From the NCBI GenBank assembly GCA_008828725.1, contig MEHQ01002773.1, positions 124,001-188,000 of the forward strand: a stretch of DNA of 64,000 bases, read 5' to 3'. Position 1 is the first letter of the stretch, and every line of letters starts with the position of its first letter. The notes beneath the pieces were generated by a model. The model searched no databases, had not been told where the DNA came from, and worked only from the letters and a program-made list of their open reading frames with translations. The stretch comes from Saccharina japonica. Lineage: Eukaryota; Sar; Phaeophyceae; Laminariales; Laminariaceae. The translations under genes were made by a program, and so were the position numbers. Shown here piece by piece: positions 11,391 to 21,600 of the stretch.

Positions 11391-11438
11391 TTAGCGAGCC
11401 CCTCCGCCGACGTCTAGACAGTTCCTGCATTATCCGCA

Positions 11439-11560
11439 TGACGCGTGTGACGACAGAGGTTGGACGTTTTGGCAGAAAACAATTTCTGGATGATCGGGAG
11501 CCTCATAGCCCAGACTCGTCAAACTTTCGGTCTCGCGTTTCAAGATATGTCGTTGTATAG
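11439..11560 (-). mobile_element. Partial ~250-bp TIR element
   Basis: One end only is recognisable: GACGCGTGTGACGACAGAGG, then the family's GGCAGAAAAC, TGATCGGGAGCCTCA and CAGACTCGTCAAACTTTC order in inverted orientation. The second end is not found. Confidence 0.5.
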
Positions 11561-12143
11561 GTAAGCCATGGGATTCCTCGGCGGGTAGGACTTGGGTAGC
11601 ACTACTATTCTCGTCCGGAATCAGGTTTTGGGTGTTGTATTTAGTGCTCCGTTAGTGACCACCCTCAGAAGGCAATGTCATGATGCACCTGCATGCAGGC
11701 TACCATAGTATGCGTACAGCATGCCAATGCCACCTCTGTTCCGACCACCACACTCTCCTCGAGGTGGACCAAATACCTTCTAGGGCCGTAGTCGTCGCTG
11801 AAGCGTACTACAGTAAGTAGCGCAACGTGTATCGCAGCAGCGACGGAACACGATGAACAACAACGGCGACAGCACGCAGCGTTGTCGTATCCTGTCCTGC
11901 TTGACATCAAACCATTATGAGTGCTTGTCATTATATGTGCGCTCGCAAGCACTCATACAAAGTCGTGGAATTGCCGGATGTTTATGTGCATCTTTGTTGG
12001 CAGGAGAATGTACTACGGGATTTGTTCCTCTCGTCCGAGTTCTTGAAATCGTCGCACCAACAGTATATCGACTGCTGATCGTGCCGGGCGAAATCGACAC
12101 TGCTGTTCCTCAGGGGGTTTCCCCCGATGCCTGATCTTCGCAG
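11561..12143. other. No gene recognised
   Basis: Short frames on both strands (for example 11853-12134) have no recognisable domain. Confidence 0.35.
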
Positions 12144-12145
12144 TA

Positions 12146-12250
12146 TTACGGAGGACCATAGTAAATAGGAACAAATATTGTTAGTAAAAATAGGTTATTA
12201 TATAGGTTGTTGTGTATAACGTATGTCCTATTTACTATGGTCCCTCGTAA
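12146..12250. mobile_element. 105-bp TA-flanked MITE (Tc1/mariner-like)
   Basis: Near-perfect terminal inverted repeats start TTACGGAGGACCATAGTAAA and TTACGAGGGACCATAGTAAA. The element is flanked by TA at 12144-12145 and 12251-12252. The small size, AT-rich middle and TA target are typical of Stowaway-type derivatives of Tc1/mariner. Related copies lie at 43039-43154, 47513-47606 (partial) and 62926-63044, with a half copy at about 42426-42531. Confidence 0.8.
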
Positions 12251-12254
12251 TAGT

Positions 12255-13030
12255 TGCTAAGGCAAAAACGCTACGATTTTCCACAACGCGTTGCCTGAAC
12301 AAGCAACAAGCAAAGCCCCTCTGTAGTTGTTGCAATCAGAGGAATGTCATATTTGGGTACTGTAGACAATCCAATCTAGTGCCGTCGTACCAGGTGGGAC
12401 AAGCCCAACATACACACATGATCAACCCAAAAATGGAAATAGATAAACGAAAGACAAAACAAAACACACACATCAAACACCAAAAAAAAAATTCAAACAA
12501 AGATAAAGATATTATGTCAATATGAAACATACATCATGACATGAATTTTATTACAAAGAATAGTTGACAGCCGATTTTCCTTATAATTGAGAATTGCCTT
12601 TCCGATAAGAATGAAAACCCAAACTATTTTGTTTTTTAATTGTTAAAGATGTATTATACATACGTACATACTTCCCTCACAGTCGAACCTCACACTGTAA
12701 ACTATTATCAGTTGTGACAGCCGTCCGTGACACAAAAACAAAATCGGAATCGGCATCGACTGTTTCAAGGTATCGAAGATCGAAGAAAATCTGGATTTAC
12801 GGGCGAGGTACCTCTGTTTTACGAGCCTGTCAAGGTTGATTTTGTGTTTTTTGTTTTCTTGGATCGATACCTACCCCAATGGTACATACATTCTATTAAT
12901 AGGTTGAGTTGTTTTGTGAGCGGAACACAACTCGTGACAAACGACGAACTACTTGAATATATTTCCATTTTCACCGGAAAAGCAATTGTCGATGACGAAA
13001 ATCGGCTGTTAGTTTGTGGGTTGTATTATA
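12255..13030. other. No gene supported; AT-rich sequence
   Basis: The left part of a 242-codon plus-strand frame (12727-13455) lies here. Its first half shows no domain I recognise and its second half runs into repeat DNA, so I do not call it as a gene. Confidence 0.35.
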
Positions 13031-13039
13031 CAAATTATA

Positions 13040-13850
13040 TAGTTTTGCCACCCCGACGACATTCGGCACACACCAGTGCCCGTGCCCACTCTTTGTCTTG
13101 GTATGTGCTGTACGGCCATGAAAATACGCAACAGATACTCCAGCAGCGGTGGAATGCAATAAGCAGCGTATTTTGTCATTATGGAATGACAGACAGCAGA
13201 CAGGTCATCGTGGATTTGTCAGGCACGACATGCAAGAAAATGCAAGCGGACCAGATGCGTCGACAAGATCGAATATCTAAAGGCAGATACTCCAGTAGTA
13301 GCAGTGGAATGCGGTACAGCAGCAGCAAAGTTTGTTTTTATGGAATGACGGACAGGTCCTCGTGGATTTGCCAGGCACGGCATACAAGAAAATGCAAGCA
13401 AACCAGATGCGTCGACAGGATCGAACAACTAGAGGAACAAAGGAACAACATATGAGTATTAAATTTGTGTATATGCACTTTTATCGTATCCGAAGTGTCG
13501 TGCCCCACCGGAGACGTGGCAACATAGAAATACTACCACAGTTTATTATAAGCAGACTATATATCATACGACCGAGAACGAACGGGCAGGACATGAAAGC
13601 CGAAGCGCGACAGTAAGCACCTGCAAGGCAGCTAGCTGCATGCGTTTTTGGTAGTTGATGTAGTAGCGTATACTATTAATACTTGGTCGGTGTGGTGCAA
13701 CGCCACCTTGTCTACTGCCTCTGTCCTGCTGTCGTCAACCCAGCTTCCCCTACGACCCCCGCCCGCCAATCATTTGGACGCCACCTCTAAAAGATCTGCG
13801 GCGCTCCCTACTCAGTGTCGCCCCATCGTCGTGATGAACGTTAACACGGT
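13040..13850 (+). repeat. Dispersed-repeat copy with internal ~153-bp tandem duplication
   Basis: A diverged core (GACGACATTCGGCACACACC) begins near 13058. A unit starting ATACTCCAG at 13134 and again at 13287 is tandemly repeated; both units contain TATGGAATGACRGACAG, TCSTGGATTTG and GATGCGTCGACA. The two units are read in different frames by the overlapping open frame, which argues that they are not coding. The segment near 13620-13830 resembles the TTGGGCGCCACC part of the family. Confidence 0.55.
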
Positions 13851-14139
13851 CGACAGAACGAAAGCAAACACATACCTGACCTGGTGATACCTAAAAATCA
13901 AATAAATCATAAATCATACATAGGGATCAAAAACAAACGGAGAACACCCTTGATGTGTGAGTGTGTGTTCTTCACATTGAACCGTCCTTCCTACCCGTGG
14001 TCCATATCCAGCATACCCGGTGTCCGGGCCGATTCTTGATGCTTCAGATATACCAGTCGTGTAGTCACGAACTCACGAAGCATATATACTACGGTGCAAT
14101 GCATTAAACAGAGCAGACCATGCAATACCAAACCCAAAG

Positions 14140-14455
14140 CCGGCGTCCCCGGTGGAATAGCAGGTGAATCTCGTCCTTGTTAGAGTCAAGGTAGCGAGTT
14201 CGAGCCCCCCCGAGTGCATGCTCATAAGTACTTTTTCTCGCAAACCAAATATATTGACGACCGTCAAGCGCGAGAGCGTCAGATAGGTAAACTCGACGAT
14301 AATTGACGAGGGTTGGGAATGCTGAACCCTCTGCGCGATACAAATCAAGGCAAGAACCGTAGTGGGGAGGAGGGAGAGGAGCCTGCTTTGTGACCCCGGA
14401 TATGAGTTACGACTGAGAGGAACAGAAGTGTGAAGATAATAAATAGGATGGACAT
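14140..14455 (+). mobile_element. tRNA-derived SINE (plus copy)
   Basis: The tRNA-like head starts near CCGGCGTCCCCGGTGG; the A-box region is diverged and the B box is GAGTTCGAGCCCCC at about 14197. The body contains ACTTTTTCTCGCAAA, AAGCGCGAGAGCGTCAG, CCCTCTGCGCGATA and GTGACCCCGGATATGAGTTA. The end is GAAGATAATAAATAGGATGG with only a weak A-tail. It interrupts the dispersed repeat between GCAATACCA and TACGACAG. Confidence 0.75.
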
Positions 14456-14570
14456 AAAGAAGATATACGACAGATACGACCTACCCCGCTAGCAATCCAC
14501 CTGCTGCATGAGAGATAAAAACAAACAAAAAAAAGCGACAAATAAAATAAAAGAAGAAAAATATACCAGG

Positions 14571-15273
14571 TTCCATTCCAATTATTATCTTCGCACTTCT
14601 GTCTTTTCCCACGGATCTACATTATTTGACTTTTTCGTGGCACGTGTCGCACCACGTGTCGCGACATGCCGCGACACGCCGCGGACCCTGCCGCGACGCG
14701 TGCCGCGGACTGTCGCGACAAGACGCGACACATAGGGCTAATGTTAGGGTTAGGGTCAGGGTTAGCGACATTCGCCGCAACACTCGCCGCGACACGTTGT
14801 GGGGTGTCGCGGCATGTCGCGACATGCCGCGGCGTGTCGAGACACGTGTCATGACATGTCGCGGCATGTCCCGACACGTCCGTGGCGTGTCGAGGCATGT
14901 CGCGACACGTCGCGACATGTCGCGATATGTCGCGACACGTGCCCCACGGAAACGACAAATAATGCACATCCCTCCTTTTTCCCTCCCTAATCGTAACTCA
15001 GATCCGGGGTCACAAAGTAGGCTCCTCTCCCTCCTCCCCCACTACGTGCGGTACTTGCCGGTAATTGTTTTCGCGCAGAGAGTTAACTCAGCCTTCCCAA
15101 CTCTCGTCGATTTGCATCGATTTGTTTTACTCACACTCTCGCGCTTTCCGCTAAACAATATACATTTTTGGCGAGAAAAAGTCCCTACGAGCATGAACTT
15201 GGGGGGGGCTCGAACTCCCGATCTTGACTAAACCAAGGCTTCGTGGTTACCTGCTAGCCCACCGGAGCGACCG
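14571..15273 (-). mobile_element. tRNA-derived SINE (minus copy) split by a foldback element
   Basis: The SINE 3' end (ATTATTATCTTCGCACTTCTG on the plus strand) lies at about 14580. The remainder, from CCCTCCCTAATCGTAACTC at about 14983 to the tRNA-like head ending ACCGGAGCGACCG at 15273, follows after an unrelated ~365-bp insertion. The B-box region GGGAGTTCGAGCCCCCCCC is near 15205-15225. Flanks TATACCAG and GTATACAG may be a diverged target duplication. Confidence 0.7.
14611..14974. mobile_element. Foldback element built of GTGTCGCGACATG palindromes with telomere-like core
   Basis: The ends are inverted repeats: TACATTATTTGACTTTTTCG on one side and, read from the other strand, TGCATTATTTGTCGTTTCCG. 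Both lead into GTGG...CACGTGTCGC and long runs of GTGTCGCGACATG-type palindromes. The centre (about 14738-14765) reads GGCTAATGTTAGGGTTAGGG then TCAGGGTTAG, a degenerate telomere repeat. It interrupts a SINE, with the pyrimidine tract CTTTTCCC/CTTTTTCCC on both sides as a possible 8-9-bp target duplication. A shorter relative lies at 58273-58428. Confidence 0.65.
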
Positions 15274-16189
15274 TATACAGATACACAAACAAACGAACAC
15301 AAACGGTGACAGTCGGCAAATAAAGAAAGTGCCGTGCTTCTCGCGGAGATTGGACAGAAACTATAACATAAATAAACTCAACTAAAATGAAAACAACGCA
15401 AGCCTAAGACAGAAAGGACATGATAGGCAACCGAGGCTCACTAAAAGTACCCTGCAGGCAGCTGAGGCAGGTGTTGTGGCGGTAGTTCAGACAGGTTCAA
15501 CCAAGTAGTCGGTCTGATGCCTTGCTGCCCTGTCTGCCGCCCCCTTCCTGCTTTCGGCGGCCGTGATTTATCTACGAACCCCCCCCCCCCCCCGTGTCCA
15601 TTCCCTTGGGCGCCACCCGTACAACGGATGTGTGGCGCGTCCTACTCAATTCCGTTTTGTCTTCGTGCCAAACACGAAAAAAGAGGAAAAAGAGGTTGAA
15701 ATAACCCCAAGCACAATGCATGCAACGTAGCTAAACAATCGAAGAAAACCTGAGAAAAAACGGAAAGAACCCAGTAGGTAAAAAGTGTCTAGTATACACA
15801 CCTCTGCGGCTGGTTCGAATGCTACTATCTTGTGTTTGGTCTGTCCCTTTCCGGTATATTTTCGTTTTTACTCTTACACGAAGTTTTCTGCGTGTCGAGA
15901 TGTCCTGCATGTCTGGGTGGGCGGCGAGCGTGTTCGTGGTTCTCTTCACCTTGGTTTGGCTTGGTGTGTTCGTTGTATTGTCTGTCATATACCTCTCTGG
16001 GGGGCGCGACAGCATCACTGCCACCTTATCCTATTGTTTTGTCGTTGGTCTCGATTTTTGGCCCATGTTTTCGTTTTTTAGTATTATTTTTTAGGTATGA
16101 TTTGGTTGTTGATCGTATGCAATAATATATATACGGGTTTTGTTACGTAGATGAGTCGAAATTGAGTAAGAATCGTCGCGCATTCGTTA

Positions 16190-16780
16190 CTGGTTGCATT
16201 CATATGGTCTGTCGCATCGTGTCCGGCTTACGTGGGTGCGCGAAATTTTATCGTTTTCTAGTATTTGTGTGTCTCCTTTTTTCCTGTTCATATATTGGTT
16301 GATGTATCTGCACACTGCATTCAAGGGGATACGGAGGGAGTAACGGTGGTAGAGAAACCCAGGTGGACGAACGCAAGGAGACGGCAGACGAGGTACCACG
16401 GAACCAGACACACTGGTATGTATCACCTGTATGTATATATGCTCTGCTCGTGCTACAAACTGCTGCGGCTGCCTTGAAGATGCTTTGGTTCTGCTTCGGT
16501 TTCCTGTCCTTCTTCCCGTTCATTCCTGTTCGTTATAGCAGTATTATTATGGACGTCTTGTTTTCATTCGTCTAGGCGGGTGGTATCCTGATATTGGTGG
16601 TGATTTCTGCGTGTGTTGCTGTATGGTCCGTTTGTGTTACGTATGGTCTGTCGCATCGCGTCCGGCTTACGTGGGTGCGCGAAATTTGTTTGTTTTCTAG
16701 TATTTGTGTGTTTCGTTCTTTCTTCCGTTCACATATTGGTTAATGTATCTCCACTGCTGCCGTGCGTGTGCTGTGCCCGT
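16190..16780. repeat. ~130-bp direct repeat pair
   Basis: Segments at about 16203-16325 and 16646-16760 share ATGGTCTGTCGCATCG, GTCCGGCTTACGTGGGTGCG, TTTTCTAGTATTTGTGTGT and TGATGTATCTSCACTG-like order. Between them, inverted fragments of the dispersed repeat are seen (GGAGACGGCAGACGAGGTAC near 16377). No gene is supported. Confidence 0.6.
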
Positions 16781-16784
16781 CCAG

Positions 16785-18469
16785 TACGATGGTATGACGT
16801 GGTACCGTCTCCTCTCCTTACTGCATTACATCGTGCTATATATTTGGGAAATCAAGGATTGGCATGGACAGTCAGGTGCTCCATCTCGATGATTTCAAAG
16901 TATAGTTTGATGTGTGCGAGCACTCGGTCGTTTGGGAGAATTCGGTCGTTGCCTGCGCTCGATTGTTTTTAGTGCGTCGTTAATTGAAGAGTATAATTCT
17001 GCCATGGGTAAACAAATGCTTTTTGATGTAGCATGACTATTTCGAACATTTGGCCGTTGTGGCCGTAGATGCTGTCGGTATACGCAATTTCAAGCAAATA
17101 TGTCAGGAGATGGGCAACCGTCAAGCCAGCCGTCAGTCAGTAAAAGGCGTCCGTCAAAGAATGCCCATCCTTCTAGACGGGTTGTCTCTATCCTCACTGG
17201 AACGAACTTCCCCTTTTCTGTGTGGAAACCCCTGCGTTTTATGCATTTATCTCGATATTGTGTGTGCTGCTTGCTGCCAGCGTGTCAACACCACAGCACC
17301 AGCACGGCACACCAGCAGCTTCCATCGAGGCAGACATGAGCAATCGGCCGTCTGCAAACAAAATATAGCCTTCAGATAGCATGGCCAGACCTTGTGCAAG
17401 GTAAACCCTCCAGACCCTGTACGGGGCGTAAACCCTGTGCAGGGTCTCTTCTGTACCCAACACTTTGCCAAGGTCTTCACCCTGTGCAGGGTCTGTTGAG
17501 CGTACCCTGCACAGGGTGTCCACCTTGACAAGGGAATTGTTACAATGCTTCGATTCGATGGCGCTGCGACCTTAACGGTCCCGAATACGGGGCTTTTAGT
17601 CGGGCGGAAAGTCCTCATCTGTGCATCCAATATTTGGTAAGGTTTTTTAGTTCGGAAAACTCCGTGCTGTAGAACGGAAGTCGTCCATAATGTAGGAGCG
17701 AGGGCGCCACAGTGCCCCTCCTGTGCCCATGAACATCGAGATATAAGGTTCGTCGCAACATGAAAACGAAACAACTACAAAATGATGACTCATTCCATTC
17801 AACATTTATGTATCGAATGGATAAACACCAACACCCCAAACCCCAAGAAAACAACCACAATCCAAAGCAAGTCATGATGATTTTGTTTGAACTTTTCTCT
17901 CCGGCTACAGGCTCACTTGATGACGTCGTCCCACGAGATATGGTTCCTTTCCCACCTTTTGCACCAGCGTGGATTTTTTCTCCTGAGTGGGCGGCGTACC
18001 GCGTGTGTTTCGCTTGTTGGTTATCTGCCCACGTAGTTTATTCGACAGTGGGGTTCACCATTCTGCTAGCAGTAGGGGCTTGATGTGTTCGCCTTACTAC
18101 AGTAGAAGTAAACAGTTGGCTGTTCGGTGCCTACATGTTAACACTTAGCTGCGTAATGTGCTTCGCGGAGGTGTAAGTAAGCCTTTGCATCTGCCTTGGC
18201 ATATTCGCGCATGTGTTTGGTGAATGGGAGTGCCGACGTCAGCTACATCGCTTCACACCCGAACCACTGTTGTAGTATCTAGCCGTGGATATCAGCCAGT
18301 TCACAGGCGTACGAGCTAACACCCTACCTCATATTAGGTTTGCTTGAACATCTATATACAATATACTTCGTATGTTTGTATGATATATGTCGGTGCATCG
18401 TCGTACAGGTACCATCATTCTGGAGGAGTTGAAGGTTTCGTTCGTACGAGGTCACACCGAAGCTAGCTC
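16785..18469. other. Intergenic upstream of gene 1; palindrome cluster at 17380-17530
   Basis: No gene is recognised. At 17390-17520 a 14-bp near-palindrome recurs: ACCCTGTGCAGGGT twice, ACCCTGCACAGGGT once, and diverged forms ACCCTGTACGGGGC and CCTTGTGCAAGG. The last 100 bp before gene 1 contains TATATACAATATACTT (18352-18367), a possible AT-rich core promoter element that cannot be confirmed from sequence alone. Confidence 0.4.
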
Positions 18470-18635
18470 ATGAAGACCGAGCCCAGTATTCCCGTGGGCC
18501 TGGTTGCCCTGAGCTACACGCTGGTGCTTCTATCAGGCGACGTGGTTGCTCAAAGCAGCCACTCTAGGGAGTTTTGCATCCCCAACAGAATCGGCGACGG
18601 ACACTGCGACAAATCGCAAAACAACGAAGCATGTG
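18470..18635 (+). CDS. Gene 1 exon 1: signal peptide and first half of LNR1
   Basis: The ATG at 18470 opens MKTEPSIPVG, followed by a hydrophobic stretch (LVALSYTLVLLSG, residues 11-23) with a likely cleavage near VVA-Q. FCIPNRIGDGHCDKSQNNEAC then gives the first half of LNR1. The donor is GTAAGT at 18636, leaving phase 1. Confidence 0.88.
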
Positions 18636-21600
18636 GTAAGTTCCGGGTCTTGAATGAAAAAAAATCGGTCGTATCACATCAGCGTGAGGGCCGTACCAAG
18701 AGAATAGGCCCACGAGAAAGAAGTAACCCCCTGTAAAACCATCATGAAGCCTCATTGTTGGCGAACGCTACAAAATTCAAAGCGCGAAATCGTGCTCGGA
18801 GACGTGGGGTGCACAATATCCTGGACTGTGATACTCGTATGTAAATTAGAAGTGTCACCATAATGTTCTCAGGCTTTCTCGGACAAAGGTAGGTGATTCT
18901 TATGGTCGGGGCCATACAGTATTGCACCAAATCGTTTCATCTTTGTTTTTCTTCACTCGTTCACAAATAATAGAAGAAAATGTGGGGATTTAGGAGGACC
19001 CCAAAGGACAGGAAACTTTGAAGCTCCGAAAAACCCCATATTCTTGCGTTCGTTGGAAATCCAAAACTTGGAGGCAAAAATTCTACAAAATCTTCTTCTA
19101 TCAGCACGACCCTTGATTGCGACGCTTACATTGTCTCGAGAGCATGCTGACGATATTGATACGGCATGGTTGTGCATTATCGCGTCAATCAAGGGCGTCC
19201 GAAAAGTGTTTTGTCGACACCTAACTATCTAAAATGGTCAGAATGGAAAAAAAATCGGAGCACTGTGATCCCTGGACGATTAACCACAAAACAAGTTTTT
19301 TCAAGTTTTTGTTTGTTTCAATTTTTTACAAAAACCAATCACTTGATTTTAAAGACCCCCCCCCCATCCGAGGCTCAGGGGGGGTCTTTAAAACCAAGTG
19401 ATTGGTTTTGGAAAAATTGAGAAAAAAAATGGTTTGTTCTAAATCGTGCAGCGATCACAGCAGGGCTCCGATTGTTTTTTCGTTCTGACCATTTTTGATG
19501 GTTAGGTGTCAAATACTTACTTTTCGGGACTCCCTCGCGTCGATGTATGTTGTTCGCCTCCGTGCTAGCCTAGGAGATACCAGTTTGCGTGCAGATGTGG
19601 ACGAATGAGCGGGGTGACGTCGAGTTGTCGTGGGTGCGGTTAGCGTTGCGATGGACCCATCGCCAGCTGAATATCCTACCGACGAGGGAGAATACGCCAG
19701 AACTATCGTAGGGTCTAACCGCTTGGATAAGGTGCGCGCGGTCCGGCGAACTGTCAGACCCGACCTTGAAGAGGGTGCACGGGCGTTAGTCAGCTACGAG
19801 GGTCCTGAGACCACTACATATTGCACGATAATATGAATATACGAAATCCTGCGCAGCATGGAAATAAATCAACGTACGCACAAACGCAGCAGGTCGTGAA
19901 TAAACCATTGCAACTACCGTACATCGATCGATTATGCATTGAATTAGCAGCCTCTTACTCCTCCTCGGTTGTGTACCTGGTTACAGTTTGTGTGGCGTTC
20001 ATACGGAGTCCTGCGGCGGTCACGGGCCAAGCCTCACCCCTCGAAAGTGACCAAGCACAAGCCAAAGGACCCGCTGTTGCAAAACCACCGGCAGGCGCTG
20101 AGCCCTGCGCCTGGCAAGCTATTCGTAGTGTGGTTTGACACGATGTCAACGAATGAACACGTCGAATGTTTACCTTGGTGCATGATATGATTGATACATA
20201 CGACGCAATTCAGCCACGCGTGTCGTTCAAACACAGAAAATTAGAAATATCAAGTATTGAAGGGGGTGCTACTGTTGTACGCCTAGCTGGAGGGGCTTCT
20301 GCGAGATTTCTGCTGGTGTGAATCACACGCACACACAAGCGCCGGCCAAGAAATCACACCGCGTAGCAGCAGCAGCTACATACAGCAGTTGGGTCAACAA
20401 TACCAGCGGGACACGAATGCAGCAGGCAATGGCCGCAACGATGTCGGCTCGTTCCCAAAGGGGCGAACTGACCCTGGCTCAAGCGCCGACATGTGGCTCG
20501 AGGGGGGATGTGGCACCTACACGATTTTTACCGAGCGGCGTGGTCAGTTTCTACGAGTCGAGGCAGAGGGGTCATCGCAAATCTGCTGAAAGTTCATTTA
20601 AGTTGAAGCAGAACCGCGGGCTTGAACCTGATCGATGCAGACTGTTTCTGTCGCTGCTGCCGCTTCTCGCATTGTCGCTCCGGCAGCCTCGGCGCTAGGC
20701 TGTGCTTGACGATGTCCTCGGTCTCGCGACCGGCGATCGGTGTCATTGGAAGTTTAACAACATGAACGGGCACAAACCCACATCTGTCTCTGTGGGAGGT
20801 AGATGTTGATTTCATCCGCCAACAAATTGCACAAAAACAGAGCGACGCCCTTCTACTACTGATACAAGCTCGTGTGCGTGGGCGTTCGCCGCGCGCTACT
20901 GTTGTTGATGATGCTGCCGCCGCTGCTGCACCCACTGCCGTTCTTGTTGCTGCTGTTGATACTGGTGGGTGCTCCGGCGCGCAGACAGTCTTCCTGCTGC
21001 TCTACTGTCTGTTCGCTTTCTCACACCACAGCTCGAGACTCAACACAAACATGCCAGGCGTGGCGGTGGCGTTTAGGGCCCGCACAAACGGCGGAAACTA
21101 AACCGAAAATCACAATCAAAAACAAAAAAAAAGTGAAAAACGAATAGCTTTCTCTTTTCCCGAGAAAAACGAAGATGGAGTACGAACGCAGGATACGCGT
21201 GAAAATCAAAAGCGAAAGCTCTGAGCGAAAACCAGCCGACGAGGTGAAGGTGGGGCACCAGCAGTGATGCGCCACCCGTCCGCGGTAGAGGCGGCACCCA
21301 GCCCTGAAAAAAAGGGGAGTGTGGCCACATGGCTAGCCGACCATACTCAGCTGCTGCAATGGCACCCGTAGTCTGAAACGCGAGATCTTCGCTGGGTATA
21401 GTACGAGGGCCGTGGTAAACGTTTCATCGCTTGCTGCAACAGATGTCGTTTGAGAGTACAGCAGCACGGGATTCGACTTGGACGGCCCCATGAGCCAAGG
21501 TTTTGGCTGCGGCGTTGACCACGGTATTGACTGGCACCAACGGCATGTTCACGCATCGTCTGCGCTCTGTCGTCTTGCTGTCCAGTCTACAGGGAGTTTG

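Larger units (their letters stand above)
13955..15830 (+). repeat. Unclassified dispersed repeat, long copy carrying nested SINEs
   Basis: It begins with TTCACATTGAACCGTCC and the CATATCCAGCATACCC core. It is interrupted by a plus-strand SINE (14140-14455), resumes with TACGACAGATACGACCTACC and TAGCAATCCACCTGC, is interrupted again by a minus-strand SINE (about 14571-15273), then continues to the TTGGGCGCCACCCGTACAAC landmark near 15608 and beyond. The uninterrupted copy at 4575-5735 provides the empty-site comparison. Confidence 0.65.

Noticed and set aside
12727-13455. 242-codon plus-strand frame
   Set aside because: The second half is a tandemly repeated DNA unit read in two different frames, and the flanks belong to a dispersed repeat. 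No domain is recognised.
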